Source of the DNA: Bdellovibrio sp.
GTDB taxonomy: Bacteria > Bdellovibrionota > Bdellovibrionia > Bdellovibrionales > Bdellovibrionaceae
Length of the DNA: 18,017 nt
Assembly (NCBI GenBank): GCA_017745015.1
Contig: JAGIAF010000007.1
Span: 7,673-25,689 of the forward strand
Direction: 5' to 3'
The position numbers were made by a program, and so were the translations under genes. Of this stretch, positions 1 to 7,485 are shown one piece after another (positions within the stretch are counted from its first letter, which is position 1; every line of letters begins with the position of its first letter). Below the pieces are notes generated by a model. The model worked only from the letters and a program-made list of their open reading frames with translations. It had not been told where the DNA came from and did no database searches.

Positions 1-1
1 T

Positions 2-1162
2 CTTAAGATCGCATCGACACAAAAACTGATGATTTTAAAGTCTGGCATCCTTTTTTTGATGCTGGCGCCATTTATTTTTTTCGTGCTGGAGACTCTAGCT
101 TATAAAACTTTTGAAGTGAAAGCTCCGAGTCTTTACATCGAGACGTCAGCAGCTATGCAATGGCGATCGTTCAAACCTGTTCCCGAGACGGTTTATTGGC
201 CTTACTATGTTTCGCTATTTTATGGAATAGGCGTTGCCTTCGTAACTCTGCAGTTGGTGCGAAACTATTTTGTGACGAAAAAATGGCTGTCGAATTCAAC
301 AGAGTCGTCTGTACGTGGCCAGTCCGTTTATTTGAACTCCAACATTAGCAGTCCCTTGAGTTTTGGTTTCTTCCAGCCAAAAATTTATTTCCCGACGGCA
401 GCGCCAAACACTTGGACGGAACGAGAGCTGGAGATGGCCCTCAGTCACGAACAAAACCACGTGCTGCGCCAAGATCCCCTCTGGAAATTGATCTCTCTCT
501 TCGTCCGCTCGCTCTTATTTTTTGCGCCTTGGATGTACGCTCTGCACAGAAAACTCGAACTTGAGATGGAAATCTTGTGTGATGAAACCACTTGTGTACA
601 AACGCAAGCGCCGGTTTCTGAATATGGAAATTTTCTTCTGGCCCTCGTATGCCAAGAAAAATCTAACAATGTCTTAATAACCAATATAACAGACTCAACC
701 CTTAAAAGGAGAATTGTCGCTATGAAATCAAGGAAGATTCAACGCCCCGTTTTTGCCGCTCTGTTCAGTGCCAGCATCTTATTGTTGGGAACTACAGCCA
801 TTGCTGTTTCCAGTGGAGTTACCGCCAAAAAAACGATGTTCAGACTTGCAACCATCATCAGTAAGAATGGCAAAGAGCTAGCTAGTCCCAAATTAGAAAC
901 TCCGGCAGACGAGATTACAACAATCAGCGTGGGAGAAAAGGATGAGCCCGTGCTTACCATGAAATTGAAGATGCAAGACGTGGCGCTAAAAGACCTTAAA
1001 GATGGTATCGGAGTTGATTTCAACATCGATGTTACTGAAAGCGGTAAAACGAGTCACAGTAAAGCTAAAATTGTTCTTGCCCCTAATGATCCAGGCTCTA
1101 TTTCTGTAACAGCGGACGACGGACAGGTCTTTGACGTTCAAATTAAAGCGGTTCGTTTATAA
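2..1162 (+). CDS. M56 (BlaR1/MecR1-like) membrane metallopeptidase, 5'-truncated by the window edge
   Basis: Integral-membrane zinc peptidase of the M56 family, whose members sense signals and cleave partner repressors or membrane proteins. Numbering from the ATG at 29, a membrane helix covers residues 5-24 and another 60-78. The zinc motif HEQNH is at 140-144, followed by the helper stretch ELEMEILCDE (177-186), the family-typical LKRRIVAMKSRK (about 225-236), a last membrane helix (241-262) and a beta-rich C-terminal domain of about 110 residues. No Shine-Dalgarno precedes the ATG at 29, and the frame is open to the window edge (LKIASTQKL before that Met). The sequence before it fits the loop ahead of the second M56 helix, so the true start is probably upstream. 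M56 genes often follow a BlaI/MecI-type repressor, which would lie outside the window. Substrate unknown. Confidence 0.85.
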   Translation, partial: LKIASTQKLMILKSGILFLMLAPFIFFVLETLAYKTFEVKAPSLYIETSAAMQWRSFKPVPETVYWPYYVSLFYGIGVAFVTLQLVRNYFVTKKWLSNSTESSVRGQSVYLNSNISSPLSFGFFQPKIYFPTAAPNTWTERELEMALSHEQNHVLRQDPLWKLISLFVRSLLFFAPWMYALHRKLELEMEILCDETTCVQTQAPVSEYGNFLLALVCQEKSNNVLITNITDSTLKRRIVAMKSRKIQRPVFAALFSASILLLGTTAIAVSSGVTAKKTMFRLATIISKNGKELASPKLETPADEITTISVGEKDEPVLTMKLKMQDVALKDLKDGIGVDFNIDVTESGKTSHSKAKIVLAPNDPGSISVTADDGQVFDVQIKAVRL

Positions 1163-1173
1163 ACTGACGGAAG

Positions 1174-1193
1174 GCTCGCACTTAAGTGCGAGC
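1174..1193. terminator. 20-bp perfect palindrome between convergent genes, possible bidirectional terminator
   Basis: GCTCGCACTT is followed directly by its reverse complement AAGTGCGAGC, giving an 8-bp GC-rich stem with a TTAA loop. It lies between the convergent M56 and methyltransferase genes, and the methyltransferase stop codon (1182-1184) is inside it. Neither side has a clear U-tract, so intrinsic termination is only plausible. Confidence 0.35.
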
Positions 1194-2003
1194 TCTTGCC
1201 TGGACGAAGCTATAAAAGAAGACAGCGTTGGGATCGTTAGCCACTCGAGCCATTTCTTCCTTCATTCCCTCGACCACCTCTTGAGAGACGCACTTTGCAG
1301 AGATTAATTGCTCGCTAGCGCTTAAGAGCAATTCCGTCCAATACTCCACGCAGTCTTTGCGCGCTTGCGGGTAGCGATTATCGAGAAACCACGTTTTAAT
1401 TTCCGTATGAATGTCTTGATACCCCAATTGCATCAGGAAGTTTCCAAGCTTGGCACCTACAAACGGATCGCCCTTCTGCTTCAATTGATATTCATTGAAG
1501 GCCATCCAGTATTTCCAAACATTCGGTGAATAGGGATCCAAAAAGAATGAAGCATTCATAACTTCCGTCAGATAAATCACCGAACCAGGACGAAGCACGC
1601 GGCGCACCTCCGACAGAACGCGAATCGGATCTGGAACATGTTCTAAGATCCAGCATAGATAAGCCCCGTCGAAAGAGTTTGCACCAAAATCCATTTTTGT
1701 GGCATCCATCTCTTTCATTTCAAATCTTCCCGCACATCCTGGCAGTTGCGCCAGACGATGCCGAGCGGCAGAAAGCTGTTTGGAGCTGCGATCAATCCCC
1801 GTGAGGTGCAAATCAGGAAACCGGCGCAAAATGATTTCACTTTGCGCACCGACTCCGCAGCCCACTTCCAAGAGATTCTGAACACCGGAAAGATTGACGT
1901 TTTGATAGACGGTGTATTCTCCGAAGCGAGCCTGTTTGCGCAGACGCTCTTGTTCGTCTTTGGAAAAACCATGCAAATAGGGAAAGTCGGCCGATTGAGA
2001 CAT
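1182..2003 (-). CDS. Class I SAM-dependent methyltransferase
   Basis: Predicted S-adenosylmethionine-dependent methyltransferase of 273 residues with a Rossmann fold (Methyltransf_11/25 type). The SAM-binding glycine loop LEVGCGVGA is at residues 45-53. The acidic residue ending strand 2 is D71 (TGIDRS). The post-motif WILEHVPDP and the helix-strand VLRPGSVIYLTE follow near residues 118-148. The last third (about 155-273) is helical, carries substrate-specific sequence and gives no clue to the substrate. The start is taken at ATG 2003 because AGGAGG (2014-2009) lies 5 bases upstream; a GTG at 2006 is in frame but only 2 bases from that site. The upstream DUF4105 gene ends with a TAG that overlaps this Shine-Dalgarno, so the two are almost certainly translationally coupled and may act in one envelope-related process. 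Confidence 0.88.
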   Translation of the reverse strand: MSQSADFPYLHGFSKDEQERLRKQARFGEYTVYQNVNLSGVQNLLEVGCGVGAQSEIILRRFPDLHLTGIDRSSKQLSAARHRLAQLPGCAGRFEMKEMDATKMDFGANSFDGAYLCWILEHVPDPIRVLSEVRRVLRPGSVIYLTEVMNASFFLDPYSPNVWKYWMAFNEYQLKQKGDPFVGAKLGNFLMQLGYQDIHTEIKTWFLDNRYPQARKDCVEYWTELLLSASEQLISAKCVSQEVVEGMKEEMARVANDPNAVFFYSFVQARART

Positions 2004-2012
2004 CACGTCCTC

Positions 2013-3911
2013 CTAGTAATAGAAATAGCTTAGCAGCTGATACTCCTGATCAAAGCGCAGGTTGTTGTAAGACAAGCGAAGTCCCCATTCTTTAGTAGGA
2101 CTCCACTGAGTCGACACACGACCTTTCCAATAATCGCGAATATCAAACGTCGTCTGGCGCTCATAAGTGAGTTCCGCCATGACTTGCCACAAACTGTTGA
2201 TGGAATAGCGCGCTTCGGTCCAGACCCCGAGGCCTGCCCACAAATTATCTTCAGGAAGTGTTCCTGCATAGTTCACCTCACCAATAAGGTGAGCTGTAAG
2301 ATCCAGTCTTTGGAATTGCCCCGTATAACCAATCCCACCACGGAAAACTCCCGCCATTTGCTCGGCGATATTCTCATTTTTCACCCGCTCCATGCCGAGC
2401 TTTACTTGCCAGGAACGACTTTTTTCGAACATCGTATAGGGCGATAGGGATTTCACTTCAAAGAGTGCAAAGTTTTCGACTTCCAAATGTTTGTCAGCCG
2501 GATCTTGATAGCTTGAGGAATAAGAAAAGTCCGTATCGAGAATTGAAATCTGCGAGTAAGTTGGATAACCCCACTGCGGATCCAAGCGATCATGCAAAGC
2601 AAAGCGATGCGAGAAATAAGCCATCCCGGTTTTCTCATCAGAATAACCTGCGCCCACTCCCCAACGACCCGACGGATGAGCTAAATGCGGTTTCTGATCA
2701 TCAGCAGGCAGCTTGATCATCACCATATCCCCGTCACTTCTTTGACTGCGCAATGCCAGGACTGCCATTTTTCTTTGCGAGGCTGCTGAAGTTTCGTCTT
2801 GGATTTCTTTTGAGAAACGATAATCCAAATAATCCATGTAGGCATCCAGAACAGCAGTGCTGGAGTTTGCGTTAAGCTCCCCACCTTTAACTAAAAGTTC
2901 AAGCTGAGATTTTTCTGTGAGAGTCAAAATCTCAACACGGTTTTCAAACTCTGTACGAATCGCTGGACGATAGTGAACGTTCTTCACCAAAGAGCTTTCT
3001 TGAAACAGAACACGAGTTGTATCAGAAGGAATGACAAAGCGATCCAGCTTCGAAGAAAGATCCACTTTAGGATCTGCAGCTTCTAAAAGAGTGAACATCT
3101 CATAAGAACAGTTCTCTGTCAGATACCAGTAATCAATTTTCGCAGGGCCGAGTTCCCAGATATGAGCGACAAGCATTTGAGCCGCATCGGAGTCCAAGTT
3201 GAGATCGTACTCCCACAGATCGCGAGACTCTGAATTGTTATACTCGCGCACTTTGAAGTAATACGGCATAGAAGTAAAACGCCCGGGAAACATTCCGAAG
3301 AGACCTTTGAAGGCGTACACCAATGCATTGTCAGTATCGACGCTGGCGGCGTAGTTCACACCGTAATCCAGCAACTCATAGCGCTTTCCATCGCGCGCTG
3401 ACGGGGCTTTATTAATACGAATGAAGGTGTGACCAAAGGCTGACGAAGGATTGTTCAAGTAATAGCTAGAAAAAACCAGCGACAAAGATTGTTGTGCATG
3501 AGGTTCCCCCACCACAGCGTTGCGGTAGGCTTCGAAGCGTTCGCACTTTGCATCGGGCCAGGAGATCGTTTCGTTTTGCAGCTTCTTCTTCAACCAACGA
3601 TAGCGTGCTGGAAAACGGCATTGCGCTTTCGCGAAGGAATCGGAAACCTGGGGATCTTCGAAGAAAGCTTTTACGGTGGCCCGGAGCTCTTCGTGATAAT
3701 TTGTTTTACCATGAGGAGAAAAGAAAAAATCTTCGGAATCAATCTGGCTTTCGAATTTGCCGAAATTACTTTTTTCAAAATGCAAAAGCTTTTGCCATTG
3801 ACGATCTTCCGCCAGGTGCTTTTGCTCGACAAGATTCAGGACTTGATCAGAGCTCCACGCAGAAACAGAGCTGAACGACATTAAGAATGCGACAGAGAAA
3901 GCCAACTTCAT
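2013..3911 (-). CDS. Exported DUF4105 (Lnb N-terminal-like) protein with C-terminal outer-membrane beta-barrel-like domain
   Basis: Envelope protein of 632 residues. It starts with a signal peptide (MKLAFSVAFLMSFSSVSAWS). A family-typical segment CRFPARYRWL sits near residue 98. The DUF4105 core follows, with NNPSSAFGHTF (H161), LDYGVNY, PYYFKVREYNN, DLWEYDLNL and YLTENCSYE (C268). The conserved His and Cys suggest a papain/NlpC-like catalytic pair. DUF4105 domains have been named after the lipoprotein N-acyltransferase Lnb, so acyl transfer is a possible but unproven role. From about residue 400 to the end the sequence alternates polar and aromatic residues like beta-strands and ends in YFYY, as outer-membrane barrels do. 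ATG 3911 is preferred over an in-frame TTG at 3920 because it gives a clean signal peptide, although its Shine-Dalgarno (GAGAG) is close. It is coupled to the methyltransferase downstream. Confidence 0.85.
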   Translation of the reverse strand: MKLAFSVAFLMSFSSVSAWSSDQVLNLVEQKHLAEDRQWQKLLHFEKSNFGKFESQIDSEDFFFSPHGKTNYHEELRATVKAFFEDPQVSDSFAKAQCRFPARYRWLKKKLQNETISWPDAKCERFEAYRNAVVGEPHAQQSLSLVFSSYYLNNPSSAFGHTFIRINKAPSARDGKRYELLDYGVNYAASVDTDNALVYAFKGLFGMFPGRFTSMPYYFKVREYNNSESRDLWEYDLNLDSDAAQMLVAHIWELGPAKIDYWYLTENCSYEMFTLLEAADPKVDLSSKLDRFVIPSDTTRVLFQESSLVKNVHYRPAIRTEFENRVEILTLTEKSQLELLVKGGELNANSSTAVLDAYMDYLDYRFSKEIQDETSAASQRKMAVLALRSQRSDGDMVMIKLPADDQKPHLAHPSGRWGVGAGYSDEKTGMAYFSHRFALHDRLDPQWGYPTYSQISILDTDFSYSSSYQDPADKHLEVENFALFEVKSLSPYTMFEKSRSWQVKLGMERVKNENIAEQMAGVFRGGIGYTGQFQRLDLTAHLIGEVNYAGTLPEDNLWAGLGVWTEARYSINSLWQVMAELTYERQTTFDIRDYWKGRVSTQWSPTKEWGLRLSYNNLRFDQEYQLLSYFYY

Positions 3912-3967
3912 CGCTCTCAAGTTAATGGCTCTTTGCTGGGATGTCTAGAAAGGTGCTCGTTGTCAGA

Positions 3968-3998
3968 ATAAAAAACGCAGTGGAATGCCCACTGCGTC
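3968..3998 (-). terminator. Rho-independent terminator of the DUF3015 gene
   Basis: Reading the minus strand, ACGCAGTGG and CCACTGCGT form a 9-bp perfect stem (3997-3989 with 3983-3975) around a 5-base loop. TTTTTATT follows at once. It lies 30 bases past the DUF3015 stop and isolates that gene from the DUF4105 gene downstream. Confidence 0.9.
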
Positions 3999-4027
3999 TT
4001 AGCTTTAAAGCTTTTCTTTTAAAATAA

Positions 4028-4525
4028 TTAAGCGCCGCAAACTTTAGAAGCGGTAACAACTTGATTCAAGTTCGCTTCAATTTTTGCTGGTTGCATTTGA
4101 GAGTCTACGAAGATTTTATTGTAGTTCTTTTTAACTACTGGAGCCATCGCAGCTGCATCACATTTCATAAGGTTTGCAAGACCTGCCAATGTCTCACCTT
4201 GACCACGAGCTGCATCATTCGCCAAAGCTACTTTGTTCACTTCGATAAAAGCTGGAACTTCTTTACTGTGCAGCAAAGCTCCGTCCACTTCACAGTTTGA
4301 TGTACCAGAAGAGATACCGAAGGCCTGGTTCCAGCTAGTACCGTTAGTTGTGGCTGCAAGGATTTGTTGAACTTTACCTTGATCGCCCGCGAAGACCATT
4401 GAACCAAGACCGCAACCAGAAGCACCGTAACCTTCTTGTTTCCAACCTGGACCTTTTTTTGTTGGAGCTGCAAATGCAGATGAAGAAACCATTAATGCTA
4501 GAACCACAAACTTAGCAAATTTCAT
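4028..4525 (-). CDS. DUF3015 family exported protein
   Basis: Small secreted or periplasmic protein of 165 residues, function unknown. A signal peptide (MKFAKFVVLALMVSSSAFA) is cleaved before APTKK. The mature part shows family hallmarks: GYGASGCGLGSMVF near residue 33, TSWNQAFGISSGTSNC near 63, then ALANDAARGQGETLAGL. Four cysteines in the mature protein (including GCG, SNC, MKC and the VCGA end) could form two disulfides. The start is secure: AGGAGG (4537-4532) lies 6 bases before ATG 4525. The gene sits 61 bases after the DUF429 stop and has its own strong terminator downstream, so it could be read alone or as the tail of the long upstream operon. No convincing promoter was found in the gap. 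Confidence 0.85.
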   Translation of the reverse strand: MKFAKFVVLALMVSSSAFAAPTKKGPGWKQEGYGASGCGLGSMVFAGDQGKVQQILAATTNGTSWNQAFGISSGTSNCEVDGALLHSKEVPAFIEVNKVALANDAARGQGETLAGLANLMKCDAAAMAPVVKKNYNKIFVDSQMQPAKIEANLNQVVTASKVCGA

Positions 4526-4586
4526 GAAAAACCTCCTAGATGAGTTTGCCGTTTAATAGTTTGAATAAAGATGCGACTATGTGCAA

Positions 4587-5564
4587 CTAGAATGAATTCC
4601 AACGAATAGATGGGATCGGAAAGTCGATCCAATCTTCCATAGCCGGGAAACCTTCGGGACGTTGCTCCGTAAGACCTTTAAATTTCAAGAATCCCGTTAA
4701 TGCACAAATAAACGCTTCAAAAGCGTGATTGTTTTCGATCATCAGTTTCACATCTTGATCATAAACGAAGGCGATATTATGAGTGCTGAGTGCGTGTAAA
4801 ATTGCGCGGCGACTTTCGTCCCCACCGATGGCGTGCTTATGGAAAAGGAGATGGCTTTTCATCACGTGCAATGAGCGGCCAATTCTCCATAACGACAATT
4901 TCGGAAACACTTCGATGCAATTTACTTTCAAACGATGCTTGATATAGGCTGCTCTGGCTAACAAGGGTGCGGTGTTTGCTCCCATTGCATGTTGCAAGAT
5001 AAATGGTTCTTCTAATTCCGTGGAAAGATACATCTCCACACAACGTTGGGTGTAAGGCGTGAAAAGCTTGCGAGGCTTTTTCTTTTTATGAAGTTTGCGC
5101 GTGTAATCCCACATCCACTTAACGTGAGCATTCGGACAAGTCTCAATGGAACCACAACACTTTTCACTCATGCAAAATGGCTGGCGAAAAGGAACGTCAA
5201 AGGCGACAGAATCAATTTCATCACGGTACTGATCGATAATTTCGTGGATTTTAAAATCCGCAGAGTGAACTTCATCGCTTTTGATTTTTTCTACCAAACG
5301 CGACAAGAAGACCTTTTTATGCTTTGGATAATACTCAACGATAGCGACGCAGGCTTTGTCGGTTTTACCGCCACCTAAAGAGACGCCGATAAAACGATGC
5401 ACATCACCAGCATGGGATTCAGAGGAAGACACTGCCTTGACGGCCTTAGAAGGTTTTGCAACCTTCTTAGTCGTTTTCTTAGCTGTTTTCTTTTTAACAG
5501 CTTTATTCTTTACAGAGGATTTACGGGTTTTGCGCCCATCACCTGAAAGCCGGCTTTTTGGCAT
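4587..5564 (-). CDS. DUF429 domain protein with lysine-rich N-terminal tail
   Basis: Protein of 325 residues. Residues 1-55 are a low-complexity basic tail (KKKTAKKTTKKVAKPSKAVK), similar to histone-H1-like tails and suggestive of nucleic-acid or polyanion binding. The DUF429 domain, thought to have an RNase H-like fold, runs from about 57 to 320. It includes FIGVSLGGGKTDKA (58-71), AFDVPF (121-126), GANTAPLLARAAYIKH, IEVFPKLSLWRIG (217-229) and NNHAFEAFICALTGF (278-292). A cysteine cluster (C131, C136, C137, C143) inserted after the second motif could bind metal. ATG 5564 lies inside the 3' end of the GHMP kinase gene, an overlap of 55 bases in another frame, with AGGAG about 10 bases upstream. 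No later Met occurs before the domain. Biochemical function is unknown. Confidence 0.8.
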   Translation of the reverse strand: MPKSRLSGDGRKTRKSSVKNKAVKKKTAKKTTKKVAKPSKAVKAVSSSESHAGDVHRFIGVSLGGGKTDKACVAIVEYYPKHKKVFLSRLVEKIKSDEVHSADFKIHEIIDQYRDEIDSVAFDVPFRQPFCMSEKCCGSIETCPNAHVKWMWDYTRKLHKKKKPRKLFTPYTQRCVEMYLSTELEEPFILQHAMGANTAPLLARAAYIKHRLKVNCIEVFPKLSLWRIGRSLHVMKSHLLFHKHAIGGDESRRAILHALSTHNIAFVYDQDVKLMIENNHAFEAFICALTGFLKFKGLTEQRPEGFPAMEDWIDFPIPSIRWNSF

Positions 5565-6502
5565 GCGTCTGCAACTCCTTTTTTGTTCTCAGGAGGGCAC
5601 CACACAAGTACGCAACCACCGCCTCCAGCTCCACAAATCTTAACAGCCTCTGCGCCGTTCTGCAAAGAGAGTTCCGCAAGGCGATAGATCTCAGGACTTG
5701 AAAACTCCGGAGCCAAACGTACGCGTGCTTCGAACTCACGTTGGAAAAGAGATCCGAGTTCATTCCAGTTTCCAGCCCGAATCGCATGCTCCGTTTCGAT
5801 GGCAATAACTTTCAGATCGCGAAGAGCTTGAAGAGTTCCAGGATCCTTGATCACCGAATCCTTCATCACCTCAAAGTTATTCAGACCCGAGTGATGAGCT
5901 TTTCCCGTATAAATCAGCATGAACTTTTCTGCCAACGGAGTGTTGGAAACATTCATGACTTCCTGTTGAATACCGTCGTAACCGTAGCGCAAGATATTCA
6001 AGCCGCCCGATGCTGCGGGGTAATAATCTTGAGTGCCCGTTGGTGTATTCAAGATCTCGGCTTCAATATTGTGCGCTGAGTGCACCATTTGATGCACATC
6101 ACGGAACGGACGCCCCGTGAATTGCGCAAACGCCTTCATCAAACTGATCGTTAAACTTGAGCTTCCCCCCAAGCCACCGCCTACCGGGCTGTCTGAAGAT
6201 GTCGACAAAGTGAAGCCCTGGCGAGGCATCCAATAGCGAAGTTGCGTCTGCAACAAAATCATTTTCGGATCAGTATCAGAAAGAGCGTCGACAAGATTTG
6301 TATAGGCTTTACGGATTTTTAGATCTGCTGACTCTAGAACGATCGTTGAATCTTCATGAGGAGTGATTTCAGCTGTGGTGAAAACATCGATAGCCACGTT
6401 AACAGTGGAAGCACCGTTAATGAATAAATAAAGGGGCCACAAATCAAGAGTGCCACCAGCTAGGTCCACACGGGTCGGAGATTTAACAACGATCTTCTGC
6501 AT
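5510..6502 (-). CDS. GHMP family sugar kinase (D-glycero-D-manno-heptose 7-phosphate kinase-like)
   Basis: Cytoplasmic small-molecule kinase of 330 residues, normal length for the family. Motif 1 is SPTRVDLAGGTLDLWP (8-23). Motif 2, the phosphate loop, is SPVGGGLGGSSSL (105-117), and motif 3 is ICGAGGGGC (289-297). The N-terminal PTRVDLAGGTLD and the NTPTGTQDYYP segment are closest to HddA-like heptose phosphate kinases, which phosphorylate the anomeric position of a sugar phosphate in ADP- or GDP-heptose synthesis. Related L-fucose or mevalonate-type kinases share the fold, so the substrate is inferred. Its ATG overlaps the stop of the DUF4340 gene as TAATG, indicating translational coupling. 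No epimerase, phosphatase or nucleotidyltransferase gene accompanies it here, so it may feed a cell-surface glycan made elsewhere. Confidence 0.85.
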   Translation of the reverse strand: MQKIVVKSPTRVDLAGGTLDLWPLYLFINGASTVNVAIDVFTTAEITPHEDSTIVLESADLKIRKAYTNLVDALSDTDPKMILLQTQLRYWMPRQGFTLSTSSDSPVGGGLGGSSSLTISLMKAFAQFTGRPFRDVHQMVHSAHNIEAEILNTPTGTQDYYPAASGGLNILRYGYDGIQQEVMNVSNTPLAEKFMLIYTGKAHHSGLNNFEVMKDSVIKDPGTLQALRDLKVIAIETEHAIRAGNWNELGSLFQREFEARVRLAPEFSSPEIYRLAELSLQNGAEAVKICGAGGGGCVLVWCPPENKKGVADACQKAGFQVMGAKPVNPL

Positions 6503-7485
6503 TACAACTTGTCTTTCTTTTCGGCGATCTGTGCCGTTTCATCGTCACCAGGCTTTTTATTCTCCTTCGGAGTGGCCCCTTCTTTCAAGTCCTCAATTTT
6601 AAGACTGATCAAATTGTCCAGGGCTCCCGGCTCCATCTCCATCTGCAAAGACGGGTCAGAGACTTTGGCGTAGATCTTTTTAGATGGCGCCTGCCCTACT
6701 TCACCCTTCCAAGCCTTATCCCCCAATTTGAGGTCTAGGACGAACAAGGATTTTAGAGCTGGCATCTTGCCTTCAACAAAGGAAGCACCCTTGGCATTGG
6801 AGATTCCGCGGAAAAGCTCGCGAACCTTTTGTTGATCCAAAATCAGGTCTTTGTTTGCCGGAGCAATCCAACGACCGTCCTTCAAAGAAATTTGCACACG
6901 GCCTGCTTGATTCTTCAAATTGAAATCTTCAATGGAGGCCATTTTAGCGCGCAAGAAGCGACGGTCACGGAATTCCGTAACTGTCTTCTTCACTCGCGTC
7001 TGCCAAGACGAGTTCACGACTAAAACTCGGTCTTCGTTGTCTCGGCGAGCAAACGGATTGTTTTCAAAGTTGAGTTTGTTGGAAATTTGGAAAGAATTCT
7101 TCTGACCCGCAGAATTGATGAACGTAATTGAACCTGCAGGTTGATCTAAACCATAAAGAGACCAATCAATACCTGGACCTTCTTTAGCGACGTCCAAGAT
7201 CTTTTCGGAGGAAGCCATTTTCACAAGGTCATCCGCAGCGTTGTTGTCTCCAAGGTCCTTGATAGGAGATTCAACATTCCAACCTTCCACAGTGCGCTTG
7301 ATTTGAATCTTTTCAGAACCTCTATCAATTTCAATAGAGTCCACCTGATCAAAGTTGATGGACAGCAGCTTCGCACTTTCGGCCTGGGTCGTTTCGGCCT
7401 TCTTTTCTTTCATGTAGTCATAAACGGCATAGCCACCAAACAACAATAAAGCGATAACTAAAAGACTGCGTCCCTTCACTCTCAT
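6502..7485 (-). CDS. DUF4340 domain protein, auxiliary component of Gld-type ABC system
   Basis: Membrane-anchored periplasmic protein of 327 residues. Residues 6-25 are a single N-terminal helix (RSLLVIALLLFGGYAVYDYM) with a basic flank, followed by a long soluble region. That region contains the repeated beta-alpha pattern of DUF4340 (FDQVDSIEIDRGSEKIQIKR, GWNVESP, ADDLVKMASSEKIL, SLYGLDQPAGSITF, DRRFL). The C-terminal 30 residues are highly charged and probably disordered. DUF4340 genes regularly follow ABC ATPase, permease and GldG genes, as here, and the product presumably works beside GldG on the outer face of the inner membrane. The start overlaps the gldG-like stop as TAATG, with AAGGAG 9 bases upstream. 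Its exact role is unknown. Confidence 0.85.
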   Translation of the reverse strand: MRVKGRSLLVIALLLFGGYAVYDYMKEKKAETTQAESAKLLSINFDQVDSIEIDRGSEKIQIKRTVEGWNVESPIKDLGDNNAADDLVKMASSEKILDVAKEGPGIDWSLYGLDQPAGSITFINSAGQKNSFQISNKLNFENNPFARRDNEDRVLVVNSSWQTRVKKTVTEFRDRRFLRAKMASIEDFNLKNQAGRVQISLKDGRWIAPANKDLILDQQKVRELFRGISNAKGASFVEGKMPALKSLFVLDLKLGDKAWKGEVGQAPSKKIYAKVSDPSLQMEMEPGALDNLISLKIEDLKEGATPKENKKPGDDETAQIAEKKDKL

